Positions 12,108 through 22,999 of a DNA stretch of 64,000 nt are shown here, piece after piece (the first letter of the stretch is position 1; each line of letters starts with the position of its first letter). This DNA is from Gnetum montanum. Its lineage: Eukaryota; Streptophyta; Gnetopsida; Gnetales; Gnetaceae. The DNA is taken from NCBI GenBank assembly GCA_015680685.1, contig MNCI01026985.1:1-64000 (forward strand), given 5' to 3'. A program made the translations under genes and the position numbers. Below the pieces are notes generated by a model, which was not told where the DNA came from, ran no database searches, and saw only the letters and a list, made by a program, of their open reading frames with translations.

Positions 12108-12117
12108 CTAAGCTAGT
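11691..12117. mobile_element. Foldback element (MITE-like), about 427 bp
   Basis: The interval is a near-complete inverted repeat. The left arm begins ACTAGCTTA, then (TA)n and TATCAATTGGC; the right arm ends with the reverse complement, GCCAATTGATA, (TA)n, TAAGCTAGT. The arms (about 190 bases each) pair through TTTAAAAAAAATGATGT and TTTGCTC..TTTGTTTGTTCATG up to a loop near 11895-11920. There is no coding capacity. Such long foldbacks are typical of non-autonomous DNA transposons; they can also be miRNA-like precursors, but nothing here demonstrates that. Confidence 0.75.
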
Positions 12118-13251
12118 TGTAATAGATTTCCATGGGTAGAATTGCAGTTACTATCTTCGTATCCTTTTGTGTAATCAATTTCTCCCTTGAAGACGCAAAT
12201 AATTGTAAGGAGTCTACATTTCACATTATTTTTGTAACCACAGGTTGATTTACAAACGTACACCTGAAACAAGATGATTATAATCCCGGATAGCAATTAC
12301 TAAAAGCTTCACATTGGTTTCATTTTATTGCATTTCATTAAATATACTAAATTTAAATATAGTCTTATCATTTTTCTCTTGAACTAGGCATTTCATTGAT
12401 ACTTTATGATTTTTTTTAGACTCATCTCACTGTACTTCAAATCTTATTTTATTAATATATTAATTTAAATTTTTTATTTAATTTAATTTATTTTATTAAT
12501 ATATTACTTTAAATGAGGTGTTCGCTAACTAATTCCAATACATGTTTCCCCCTAGATGTGGTCTGTTTTTCTCCAAGCCTGTCACTTAATATGCTTGAAT
12601 ATATTATTACCATTTTCGCGTTAACATAACTTTTAGAGTTTTTCCTAGAAAAAATAAATATTCGATTTTCCGAATGTTTTCAACACCTCCGAAAAGCCAA
12701 ATTTAAGACCATTTAATCACCTGACCGACTGCCTGCCTGCTACGCACATAAATTTAATGTCTCTGTTTCTTCAGCAAAAAGTTCCAGGAAAGTCACCTGT
12801 GCGCCACTGCACAGATTTACAAGTTCATCATCAAATCCTGTCTGCCACTACATGCTTCCAAGTAAGGGTCCCTGTGAGTGTGCGCCTGATATTTGGGAGG
12901 AGCCGCTTTATTTCTTTCCTTCTTCAGCGCATGCAGACATCACCTGAAAATCCAGGAATTCTCGCGGGCAGATGGATTATTAACAGGAAAAACGAAAAAA
13001 ATAAGGTAAAGTATACTGTCGCAAGTTGTATGTTTGTTTTGTTTCCGTAACAATCTCGGAGACATCCAGATGCTTGCACCACGGTTGCACGTTCTAAGTC
13101 CGTTTATTTAATACAAACTGTGTCGCTGACCATTCTAGAAAAAGATAGAACAATGCTGATGAAATTTCTGTTGAACCTGCCGTTTGGCATGTCCTTTGCT
13201 TTCCTTGTAAATGCCGAACGACTTGCAGATAGAGAATCATAGATCCAGATC
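12118..13251. other. Spacer upstream of the tubulin pseudogene
   Basis: AT-rich to 12600, then more balanced composition. A 97-codon frame at 12757-13050 has no recognised motif. I looked here for the missing 5' half of beta-tubulin exon 1 (MREI start, GTMDSVRSGPYG region) and did not find it. No other gene was seen. Confidence 0.5.
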
Positions 13252-13815
13252 CAGATCTTTCGGCCTGATAACTTCGTCTTCGGCCAGTCCGGCGCCTGAA
13301 ATAACTGGGCCAAGGGCCACTACACCGAAGGAGCCGAGCTCATTGACTCCCTTCTCGATGTCGTCCGCAAGGAAGGAGGCTCAGAACTGCGATTTCCAGG
13401 TTTTTCTTTCTTGTCTTTTGTTTGATTTTCGGTTTGGCAGTTTTATGAGGCGTTTTGCTGCTGTGTGTTGTGTTGCGTTTATCTTGTTTTTTCCGATTTT
13501 TGGTTTGGCGATTTTAAGAGGCGTTTTACTGTGATGGCGTAAGCATACGAAGGTAGAATGCTTGCATTGTGTGGTTTTAATATCACACACCCAGAATTTC
13601 AAACGGCCCAGGAGCCAAGCTGTGTGCTATGTGTGAAATGAGGTAAAAATGAAATGGAATGAGAAAATTAATGTTAATTTGGTGAGCTTTTTTTAAATAC
13701 TGCTACTTCACGCACTTGGCACCATATTTTATATTCAGCTCTTGTTTTTCTAAGAACTCTCAATGGAAAAATGGATTTCCCGGTTGGAGACCTCAGGGTC
13801 AAAGATGGATCACGG

Positions 13816-13909
13816 CTAATGGTAAATGGCTTCCATTTGTATTAAAAATTAACCCATGCTGTCTAATGGTAAATGGCTTCCATTTGTATTAAAAATTAAC
13901 CCATTCTGT
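13816..13909. repeat. 47-bp tandem duplication in the pseudogene intron
   Basis: Two almost identical units (13816-13862 and 13863-13909) begin CTAATGGTAAATGGCTTCC; they differ at one visible base. The near-identity implies a recent slip or duplication inside the tubulin pseudogene intron. Confidence 0.9.
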
Positions 13910-14021
13910 CTAGCTGCTCTTTCTATTCTTTGAAACCCCAAAAGAAAAAAAATTCTAAGTTTTTGGGCATGTATTTTGGTTTCCCGTGATTGAAGATCCC
14001 GCCACGTTTTAAGTTCCTGCG

Positions 14022-14093
14022 AACAACGCACAGCTTTCTTTCCCATGTGGTATGACCAACAACGCACAGCTTTCTTTCCCATGTGGTATGACC
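14022..14093. repeat. 36-bp perfect tandem duplication
   Basis: Two identical units beginning AACAACGCACAGCTTTC lie at 14022-14057 and 14058-14093, also in the tubulin pseudogene intron. They create duplicated peptides in overlapping short frames, which are artefacts. Confidence 0.95.
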
Positions 14094-14445
14094 AACATTA
14101 TGCGAAATTAAATACTTTAGATTGGCATCGCATCCCAAGGCACTCCACTGCCATGTACGTAGGACATGAGTTCCGTTTTTCTAGTTTTGTCGGATTTTCA
14201 ATTTGGATGTTTAGGATGCGTTTTATTGTGTATGATGTTGGGTTTTATTGTGCATGATGCTCAGGTTTTCCGTGTTCCCGTTGCCAAAGGTTGTGGAGCC
14301 CTAGCCCTACAATGCCACTCTGTCCGTCCGTGCATCAGCTCGTGGAGAATGTGGATGAGAGAGTGTATGGTGCTTGATAACGAGGCTCTTTATGATATCT
14401 GCTTCCGGACGCTTAAGCTTACTATTCCCAGCAGCTGTAAGTGAT

Positions 14446-15329
14446 GTTTTCAGCAAATTTTGATTTTTGATTCTGCGACTTAGCTTTGGGGTTTTCCTGG
14501 ATTTGTTGCTTCGTATGTGATTTTGGGGAAAGTATTCATTTTCCTTTGCTTATTTGTCTTATTTTGGTGAATTTGATTTTCTAATGGTTACTCGTATCCG
14601 TGGGCTTCCTGAGCTTCCTGAACATTTCTCATACGTACTCTGAAGCATTTTGTAATTTAGGACCTCCTTAGGTAGTCTGGCTGTTTTATTTGTAATGCTT
14701 GATGTGATATGTCCAGGGGATTTTGTTTTCTACCTAACTTATCCAGTCTCCTTGAAGAAGTATGTTTTTGTAAATTACTTCATTATTTAGAACTTTATTT
14801 ATTAGTGAGCTATAGCTACTTAGTTAAAGCATGTGCCTCGTTACATATTTGCTTCCTTGTTGCCAGGTAGACATTTAGTCCAACAAAATTAGAGCCCGTC
14901 CAACTTTACTTTAAGACATTAGAACTTTTGTTTGCTTTCTGTTTCTGCATATAGATGCTTCTCTGGATTGGTCACACTTTAGGACTTTTGTTTGTTTATG
15001 GACACTTTGCCAATTCAATGTTAGTTTTATTTTTCTTTATATAAATGTTTATCTAGATTTGACATAGAAAATAAACCTTAATGGATGTAGAAGTTTTGTG
15101 TCTGTTAATAGTTGTTCATTTTTTGGATCTTCTTGTGACTTGTCTTACAAGCAACATCTTGTCGTTAGGCATGGTAAAAATGTTTAGCATGCAGTTAATG
15201 TATTATTCTCTTAGCCCAATTGTAATTTTTGTATGCATCTTAATAAGATTTTAGAGAGGCTTAGTCTCTTATTATGTTTATAGACTTGGTAAGGCATTAA
15301 TGATTTAGGCTAGTTACATGGAACATAGG
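14446..15329. other. T-rich sequence after the tubulin pseudogene
   Basis: This interval begins with a good splice donor (GTAAGTGATG) and is T-rich, so its first part is probably the old second tubulin intron. No third exon was found. The right part may include the 5' end of the LINE fragment that follows, but no motif was readable. Confidence 0.4.
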
Positions 15330-16275
15330 TTTGTTGATAAGAGAAGGTTGACAAAATTATGAATTTGATGAAGAATAGAAGAGTCAATATAGTTTGCTTA
15401 CAAAAGCAAGCAACATTGAAAAAGTATTTAAGTAATTTTATTGTTGACGGAGAGCCTTAGAAATGGAGTAGGGATGGTGGTAGATTAGTAGATAAATGAT
15501 AAAGTGGCAAAAGTTACTTAAAGAGGCAATAATGATGAAGATTAAGATTGTTTTGGGAAAAGAAATTAATGTCCTACTTGTTTATGATTCAAAAGTTGGT
15601 TGGATGGGTTTATGTAATAAATACTATAGCATGAAGGTATTGTTAATAGAAGAAATTTCAATGGACATGTGGAAGCAACAAGAATGGGTTATGAGAATGT
15701 TCATGGAGGGCATGGGGTTCATGGAGGGTATGGCATCGGGGCATAAATGAGATGCAGGAGACTATATTTGAGTTTGCGTAGGCCCATGATCTTCCAATAG
15801 CAAATACCCATTTCAATAAGCACTCATTAGACTGTCAAGAGTGGAAACAACTCAACTCAAATAGAATACATCATGATAATAAAGAAAGATTGAAGAACTC
15901 GTAAGAATTGTAAGGTTATTTTGGACAAATCCCTACAACCTAGGTACTAACAATGACTTAAGAAAGCAATGTCTTGTCTACAATGGTGGAATCTAAAGGA
16001 AGATTAATCATCACAATTTAAGGATAGACTGCTTGTAGAAGGGCTTGAGGATTTAAATGTTAAATATGAATGATAATTGGAGTTAAAGGCATCTTTGGGT
16101 TTTCAAAAGACAATGAGTATCTCAACAAATAAACATGGTTATGAAACAAGGAAGTGTAATGAAGAATGTAAGATAAGAAATGTTTCAAGGAGTAGCAATA
16201 AAGTAGGCAATAGGATGACTTTCAAAGATACAAGTTAATCAAATATGTGGTGAAGAAGGCTATGAGTAGTGTGTG
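15330..16275 (+). pseudogene. LINE endonuclease-domain fragment
   Basis: Read across frames on the plus strand, the segment follows a plant LINE ORF2 N-terminus: a NRRVNIVCLQK stretch (the NILCVQETKW region), KIKIVLGKEINVLLVY (the NVISVYAPQVG region), FNGHV, GYENVHGGHG, AHDLPIANTHFNK, then a KSGNNSTQIEYI-like block and KNCKVI. These are the conserved steps of an APE-type endonuclease. The copy is full of stops and frameshifts and ends near 16275, before any RT domain. It is a dead fragment on the same strand as the tubulin pseudogene and may have inserted into its second intron. Confidence 0.7.
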
Positions 16276-17484
16276 AATTTGATACCTATTTACATGTTTT
16301 AGTGCATTTTCATAGGAAAGTACCAGCAAAAACTGAAATTTTATGTTTTCAAAAATGGCCAAAATTATGATAGACCATTCTATAATTAATATAGCTACTT
16401 AGATTAGGTAGTATTGTTAAAATGCATCTTAGATGTCTAATTGTCAAGGTAGACGTCTATCTTGCTAGGGCCAAAGTTAAAGATGCTTGTTTCGAGGTTT
16501 GTAACCTCCAGATACCTTCAAACAAGTCCCCATAGACCTTGTAACCTCCTAGATTTATTAAAATAAGTCCAAAACACTCCCAAACATGTCAAAACACCTT
16601 AGAATCATCATCAAAAGGTCAACACAAGAAGGTACACACAAACAACATACACACATACCCAAGATACATTGAGGATTACAAGAGGGCTAGGCTGGGTGAT
16701 GTCCTTATCACAATGCTTACATTAGCATAATGAATTTCTTCTCTGCAATTAAAAATTTCAATCCTTTTACTGATTTTAATAAAGATACTTATCTTTTTGT
16801 CTTAGGCTTTTGTCAGCACTTATAGCATCTAAATTTTTCAAATAGTGAAAATGTAATTTGTATGTTATTTTCTAATTTCTAATGTCAATTCTTTTTTGCC
16901 ACATGCATCATTTAGTTTCCTCTCTCTAGCTATTGTAACCATTGCTATGAATAGTATCTATTGGTTCTCTACTGTAAAATTGAGATAGCAGTCATATTCA
17001 CTTCTATGTTTCTTGAAATAAATACGAGTTATGACCTTGAACATTAGTGCATTGATAATCAATAAAATGTTATTCCTTAGATACTCCATGATTTTTTAAA
17101 ATTTTTAAGTCCAAAATTGAAATAAAGTCCAAAGGTAATGTTAATTTGTTATATGATTTTAATATTTCATTTTGTGTATTTCAACCGAGATGAGTTGCTA
17201 TTTTCTATCTTTTATCTTTGAAAATTTGAAATGTAGGATGATTTTTTATTACTTTTTTAAACATGTTTATTGTTGTCTAATTTATAGTATGTTTCAATTG
17301 AAATAAATTTTTTGATTTAGAGTTTTTTTCTTGCGTCTTATGCGGGGATTCCTCCTCAGGCATTTGCACTGGAGGAGCCACAAGACCTTGTAACAACCTT
17401 CAAAAGCATATAAAGTGAGTTTGGAAAGGCCATCTCTGTCTTTCATGCTTAGAAAAAACCCGATGGTGTACCCAAGAAATGATT
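16276..17484. other. AT-rich spacer
   Basis: No gene, RNA or clear repeat was recognised. The plus strand near 16500-16620 has several TGTAACCTCC..CAAACAAGTCC-like repetitions (about 16497 and 16538), too short to classify. The rest is AT-rich, with homopolymer runs. Confidence 0.4.
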
Positions 17485-18318
17485 TATGCTCTAGTGGCAA
17501 AACTAAATATGGTGGCAGCAAGCAAAACTAGATGCGGTGGTGGTAAAACTAGATAGGTCACAGCAAATCTAGATATGGTGGCAGGAAAACTTGATGTGGT
17601 GGTGGGAAAACTAGAGACAATGGGCAAACTAGATATGGGTGAGTTCTTTAAAGTGATGTGTGTTTTTACTGTAAATTTAAAATTTTTTGTTATGATATAT
17701 AATTGTTTTTATATAATTATATAATTTTTGGATAAATATTTCTAGATTTATGATATTTTATCAATTCTCATATTTACAGGAATATTTGCATATGTGATCG
17801 CCTGAGAAGTGCTACATTTAGTTCACATAATGCACCAACTATGTGTTTAGATAAATGCCATTTAACATTTTTAACATAAAAGAACATGTCTATTTAAAAT
17901 AAATAAATACTCCTTTTATTTTAAAAATGCCAAATGTCATTCATCTGAGCACATAGCATGTGCATTAGATATAGCTGGTGCTGCTGCATTAGATAGCTTC
18001 TTAGTATAGTGGCCATCAGATCTTATACATAAGATATGTAAATAGTCGATTTATTTTTACAAATATGAGCACTGATAAAATATAATGAATTTAGAAATCT
18101 ATATTTAAAAATTATATAATTATAAAAAAATAATTATATATCATAACAAAAAATTTTAAATTTACAGTAAAATCTCACCCATAGCTTTAAAGAACTCACC
18201 CATATTTAGTTTGAGCACTACTGTATCTAGTTTGCTTGTTACTGTATTTAGTTTTGTGGTGACATTATCTAATTTTGCCATAACCAGTTTGCTCACGACC
18301 GTATCTAGTTTTGCTTAC
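17485..18318. mobile_element. Large foldback element with repeated termini, about 830 bp
   Basis: Both ends consist of clustered copies of a roughly 20-base unit close to GCAAAACTAGATATGGTGG: about seven on the left at 17485-17636 and, inverted, about six on the right at 18200-18318. Inside these, the arms keep pairing: GGGTGAGTTCTTTAAAG at 17636 pairs with CTTTAAAGAACTCACCC at 18184, and TTTACTGTAAATTTAAAA, TATATAATTG and TATGTG..CATTTAACATTTTTAA also have inverted partners. The centre is near 17900. Clustered subterminal repeats with long arms fit a Foldback or Mutator-like non-autonomous transposon. No transposase is present. Confidence 0.75.
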
Positions 18319-18736
18319 AAGAAACAGCATGTTGCCCCAAATTCCTAGCACAACATGTGAGCACAAATTGATGGAAAAAGGTTAAATGAGAATGATAAGG
18401 ATAAATGTGGTTGATGGCATCATCTTTTTAGTTTTGATTTTCTCACAGATAACTTGTTACTATTGTTATTATTTTGTAAGAGGGTTATTGTTCAGAACAT
18501 CAGCTCTAGCTATGTTGTGTTTACTTATCAATAATTCCATATTCATTTATTTCCTTTGAATATGCAATAGTATTATGTTTTTCTTGATTTAGTATTATGT
18601 TCCACATCTTGGTTATGATTCAATGAAACGCACTACTGAAAATCAACTGGAATTTTGAACATTTCAGATATAATCTTCTGAATACTTTCATTGTTGAAGA
18701 TCTAAAACATCTGGAAGTGGGTTATGATGATTTCAG
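18319..18736. other. AT-rich spacer
   Basis: No gene or structured repeat was recognised between the foldback element and the following minisatellite. Confidence 0.4.
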
Positions 18737-19275
18737 CAGTTCTCCTTTGGCAGTGGTTTATATGCAGGATAGCTTTTCGTGAAGTTTCCGCTTGCTTTAT
18801 TCTACAGTGAGGAGATTTCTCCGGGCCAATCTCTTTCGGCAGGCTTCCTAGTTGGTTGGTTCCAGGGAAAACCTTCTTTTACAGTCTGTGATGCTGTCAA
18901 ATATTTCAGGGCACATCTCCTTTGGCAGTTTTTGATTTTTGAACAATTATTCAGGGCATATCGCCTTTGGCATTATCTGATTCCTGAAAAGTTTTTTAGG
19001 GCAGATCTTCGTTGGCATTCTGCTTCTGAAAAATCATTCAGGGCATATCTCCTTTGGCAGCATCCAGTTACAGAGTAATCTGGGGTAGATCTCCTTTGGC
19101 AGGTTTCCATTTTGAGGGGCAAATCTCCTTTGGTAGTTTTAATCTTTTGCCAATCTCCATCAATAGTTCTTGGCAAAAGACTTGCTAATATAACTGCAAT
19201 TCACTGTGCTAGAGCAATATCTTCTGCAGCAGTGGTCCATTTTCTTGTCCCTTAGGCAATTCTCCTTTGGCAGGT
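18737..19275. repeat. Degenerate minisatellite, core ATCTCCTTTGGCAG
   Basis: About nine copies of the core, with flanking TTCAGGGCAT, occur at irregular 35-100 base spacing, most near 43-47 bases (cores near 18738, 18815, 18915, 18958, 19001, 19043, 19090, 19123 and 19259). The repeat yields a 99-codon plus frame (18779-19078) with a recurring FRAYLLWQ-like peptide. The reverse complement of the core (AAACTGCC) resembles the AAAACTGGC core of the Tat arrays, so it may be the array of another Tat subfamily; that link is a guess. Confidence 0.65.
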
Positions 19276-20981
19276 TATAGAGTGAGATTGTGCTGTTGGC
19301 AAAGCTCCCATTTTTGCAGCTCACATATCTCTGTAGGAGCTCATACAATGCAGCCTTCTTAATTATTTTTTTTTTTTTGGATAAAAGATTAGGTTGTATT
19401 AATGTTGGAAAAATATTTACAATCACTAGGGAATCCCCTCAACAAAATTTCTGGGGTGTGGGGTGGGGGAATAATCCCCTAGCGCTGAAACAAGCAAAAT
19501 AGCCTATAACTTTCCCCAACAAAATTTATAAGGGGGAATCACTCCCCTCCCAGGATAGAAATAATTAATACACTTTACAATCATTATAGTGCAAAAGGGC
19601 AAGGCATACAAGATACCGCCCCACACAAAAAGAAAAAGAAAAAGAAAAAAAACCTGGATCATCAAGTCCAAAAATGGGAAGGACCACATACATAAATAGA
19701 GTAAGAAGGACATGCCCTCTAACAACAAATCGACGATGGACCCACATTAGACATAATGTGGCAATCTAGCATTAGACATAATGTGGCAATCTAGTATAGG
19801 TGCATCTGGCCTTCTCCTAGGAGTGAATCCCATTGAGGACTGCCCATTGATGTTGCATAGTCATGAAAGAAACTACCTCTTGGAATTCTTTGTATTTATC
19901 TTCACTTTTCTGTTTGTCCTCAGGCAATAGAGTTTGAGTCCTGTCTAGGTGGAATTCAACTGTAGTAGCCTGAATATGATGATGCACAGTGTTCTAAAGA
20001 GCATTCTTGTTGATAGCCATCACCACACAAGGACATCATCCTTCCCTTAACTAGCAGTGACTCGTGAGTGGTGTCCAACCTATTCTTCATTTGCTGTTCT
20101 TTGAGGAGGGTGTGAACTAGCTGATTCTTCTCTTCCTTCTCACACAACTTCCTCTCTTGCTCTTCCCTGACTAGATCCTCCTAGATCTATCTTCGCAATT
20201 GAACTTTCAGCTCGTTCCTAATGGTAGCTTCCTGTAGTTCTCTTTGTCTTTGTTCTTCCTTAGCCTCTTTCCTATAGTGCTAGCATTTCTCCATTGCCCT
20301 AGCTTTGTCCTGCTACTTTTTCTTGAGAAGCTTTGCCTTCCACTTCACCTGCTCCTCCCTTCACACCATAACTTCAATTTTAACCATTGTCCCGTGAAGC
20401 TCTTCATTAAAGTTGGCCTACTGCTCCTGGCACAAAGGTTCTTGAGCTAATAGAATTTTCTCTTCCACATTTGGAGGTTGAGTTTTAGCAAAGGCAAACC
20501 TCTTCCTTGACCATGCCTTATTAGCCTGTGGTGCCAAGATCAAGGAGGAAAAATCCCCCATGACGGGCTTGCACTGTTCGTAGATAGGTGTAAATGGCGA
20601 GGGCCTAATGGGCACCAGATCATCCTGCTACGCTGCCCTTCAAAGAGCCAAGAACATACAAGAGTGCCTTCCCTACCTTTCCCTCCAAAGAGAGGCCAAG
20701 AAGAATTAGGAATGTTAACTAGTTTGCCCATCACATGCATCTTAAAAACATGAAGTGAGCACCTTGTAGTTTCTAAATATTCCTAGGCTAGACAAAGTAT
20801 CTGTCAACTAGCTCCATGGCCTCCCACCAGAGTGGCGGGAACACTAACCTTGGAACCTGACCATTGGTGATCTTTAGAATTGGTCCTTGAAAGAAACCCA
20901 TTGCATTTTGCAGCCCCCACCCAATTGGTAGCATGAACTCTATTGTCTCAAGCACTCTGACGTATCTTGCCAAAGCAGTAT

Positions 20982-21370
20982 NNNNNNNNNNNNNNNNNNN
21001 NNNNNNNNNNNNNNNNNNNNNNNNNNNNNNNNNNNNNNNNNNNNNNNNNNNNNNNNNNNNNNNNNNNNNNNNNNNNNNNNNNNNNNNNNNNNNNNNNNNN
21101 NNNNNNNNNNNNNNNNNNNNNNNNNNNNNNNNNNNNNNNNNNNNNNNNNNNNNNNNNNNNNNNNNNNNNNNNNNNNNNNNNNNNNNNNNNNNNNNNNNNN
21201 NNNNNNNNNNNNNNNNNNNNNNNNNNNNNNNNNNNNNNNNNNNNNNNNNNNNNNNNNNNNNNNNNNNNNNNNNNNNNNNNNNNNNNNNNNNNNNNNNNNN
21301 NNNNNNNNNNNNNNNNNNNNNNNNNNNNNNNNNNNNNNNNNNNNNNNNNNNNNNNNNNNNNNNNNNNNNN
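20982..21370. other. Assembly gap (389 N)
   Basis: All bases are N. It lies inside the LINE ORF1 region, and reading frames drawn across it are not real. A further single N is at 50172. Confidence 1.
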
Positions 21371-21769
21371 TTAGTGACAAATTGCAAGTTTGGCCCATGG
21401 TCCCTTGAGTGCATCTTACAATCTTGTGTAGTGTGGTTACCTTTGGCACATGTTCCACAAGATGCCAGGCATCCCCACAACTGTAGTGTCGAGACCAGAC
21501 CATTAGAAGGCATGTTTTCATATTCAATAGAAAGCTTCTACTCCCCAAATGGAAGGTCAAGGATGACCTCTTTCAGTAAGTTGTTAGAAAAAAGAAACCT
21601 CCAAATGCAAAATTGCACATAGCCCATCCGCACTTTGGATGTTGTGAATTTATCAATGGAGATAAACTCCCCAAAATGGCCAACCAAAGTGTTTAGAAAA
21701 TCCTTAGCCTAGAGTTTCCAAGGCACTCCAGAAATAGACCCAAACTAGAGCCCTTGAGAATAGGCTAGT

Positions 21770-22571
21770 TGATGGGACACAATATCGCATGGGCCGCGAT
21801 ATTGAGTACGCTGTGATATCGCATCCCATGCGATATTGCGGTGCGTCGCCAAGTCTATAAATAAGAGGCGGCTCTCCCTTGTTTCTCATCTAGGCCTAGA
21901 CCATAGCGAAACTATGGTAGTTTTACCTCTCCAGAGATAGATTAATTTCCATGTGCCCGTAGTAGGAACTCCAAAGTGAACGGATCTTTATTCGAGCAAA
22001 TATTGTACCTGAACACAAGTTTGTGTACGGAAATAAAGATGAACTTCTTGGATAAACCTTGCAGTGCATGGATTAGGCTAATTAGGACTTTATTTACTGT
22101 TTATCATTTAAATGCTTTATTAGTCATTAAATCTCTTTCAACCCTTCTTTCCTAGTCAAGTGCCTGAGTATGACCGCTTCGAGCACGTGCATTACGCTTG
22201 GTGATCCCAGTAATTACTAGCGTTTGGTAACCAAGGTTGCATTGGTTCAGGGTGTGAACGGTAAGTGGGAACAGATGCTGATGCTAGGTTAATTAAGGCT
22301 TAGTTAGCTAGTTAGAGTTAGTTAATTAGTCTCTTCACCCTTCACCTCAATAGCATAGGAGATAAAACAGAAAAGATATAAAAATCATATACCTCAAACT
22401 TACATAACCATACAGCCATGACAACTACAAGTAAGTCTGAGAAGATAACAAGTGATTAACCTTAAGTGTTCCATAAGGCGTGTAGGCACTTAGTCTATGG
22501 AGTTCGACCAGATTGCACGTGCTACGCTCGTATTCGTATGGTTGAGTGTAGGGGTATCTCGCCACTCATCA
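21770..22571 (+). repeat. Solo Athila-type LTR (copy 2 of 3)
   Basis: It starts TGATGGGACACAATATCG and ends GCCACTCATCA, with a TATAAATA box at 21856-21863. It matches 10122-10885 along its length, sharing TTAATTAAGGCTTAGTTAG and GAGATAAAACAGAAAAG. It has no internal region, and LINE ORF1 coding sequence resumes on both sides, so it is a solo LTR inserted into the LINE. Flanks CTAGT and CCAAT are not a clean target duplication, implying age. Its U3 has more GATATC-type palindromes than copy 1. Confidence 0.85.
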
Positions 22572-22999
22572 CCAATCTCTTGATGCACCCAAGGCCTCCA
22601 ATGCATAAGGGTTAGACCCCTTGCCCCAAAGAACCATGCGCTGCCCAACAGAACATAGTCCCTATCCTCCTGAGATTGGAAAATGAACAGAAGCACTGGA
22701 CTTGAACCTCCCCCACGGCCTAGAAGGCAACCACCCACTGCTTGATAAGGTCCAACCTCAGCTGTGACCAGGAAGAAATAAACTTCCCAATCAAGCTTAG
22801 CACCAGTGAGCTGCCCATTTTGCGATGGCCCCTTCACCTATAACCTCATTGTTCCACCTAACCTAGAAAAAAATTCAATGCCTGCATCTCTAGGCTTCCA
22901 AGTAGTGCCCTTGACCCCCTTAGGGAAACTCCCTTCAGGCCTTGCAAGGCCTCCAGATCCTGCTCCTTTAGCCCTGTTGCAGTCTTGTTCCCTACCATG

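Larger units (their letters stand above)
13252..14445 (+). pseudogene. Beta-tubulin pseudogene, two partial exons with intron
   Basis: Beta-tubulin is the GTP-binding subunit of microtubules. The first piece (13252-13399) encodes QIFRPDNFVFGQSGA, a TGA where glycine is expected, then [18 protein letters not shown], and ends in NCDFQ followed by GT, matching the usual plant exon 1 end. The second piece (about 14264-14445) encodes [23 protein letters not shown] and [19 protein letters not shown], then a GTAAGT donor at the usual end of exon 2. It lacks the 5' two thirds of exon 1, the first half of exon 2 and all of exon 3, and has at least three frameshifts, including a 4-base AGAG insertion. 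Because an intron is retained, it arose by DNA duplication and not by retroposition. Confidence 0.85.
19366..22999 (-). mobile_element. L1-type LINE remnant with poly(A) end, interrupted
   Basis: On the minus strand this runs from an ORF1-like gene (22999 down to 20788) to a 3' tail ending in 13 A residues (19378-19366 on the minus strand), preceded by AACCTAATCTTTTATCC, a common style of plant LINE end. ORF2 (endonuclease/RT) is missing, so the copy is internally deleted. Between 20788 and 19380 the minus strand contains a charged, coiled-coil-like stretch (KEEKNQLVHTLLKEQQ, near 20140) and otherwise nothing recognised. A solo LTR (21770-22571) splits ORF1, and an Athila element (from 23000) cuts off its 5' end. 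Confidence 0.65.
20788..22999 (-). pseudogene. LINE ORF1: DUF4283-like domain plus zinc knuckle
   Basis: ORF1 proteins of plant L1 LINEs bind element RNA. The minus strand at 22837-22572 carries a DUF4283-like core: VLLFIFQSQEDRDYVLLG, then WFFGARGLTLMHW. After the LTR insertion it resumes at 21769 with SRALVWVYFW and a frame-shifted stretch (GEFISIDKFT), followed near 21450 by a C-x2-C-x4-H-x4-C zinc knuckle (CGTCAKGNHTTQDC). The assembly gap removes the next part, and 20981-20788 adds LETIEFMLPIGW. Frameshifts separate the blocks. The 5' end is lost at 23000. The assignment to a LINE and not a gag-like host gene rests on the DUF4283-knuckle order and the nearby poly(A). Confidence 0.6.

Noticed and set aside
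11691-12117. Foldback considered as a microRNA gene
   Set aside because: The hairpin is far longer and more uniform than a typical plant miRNA precursor, with transposon-like ends. Small-RNA data would be needed.
12757-13050. 97-codon ORF upstream of the tubulin pseudogene, considered as tubulin exon 1
   Set aside because: It contains none of the conserved N-terminal tubulin blocks.
18779-19078. 99-codon repetitive ORF as a candidate repeat protein
   Set aside because: The minisatellite is irregular in spacing and no homologous protein is recognised. Kept only as a repeat.
20788-21622. Long reading frames of 135-241 codons across the N gap
   Set aside because: Most of their length is N. 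Only the flanks are real, and these were read as LINE ORF1.
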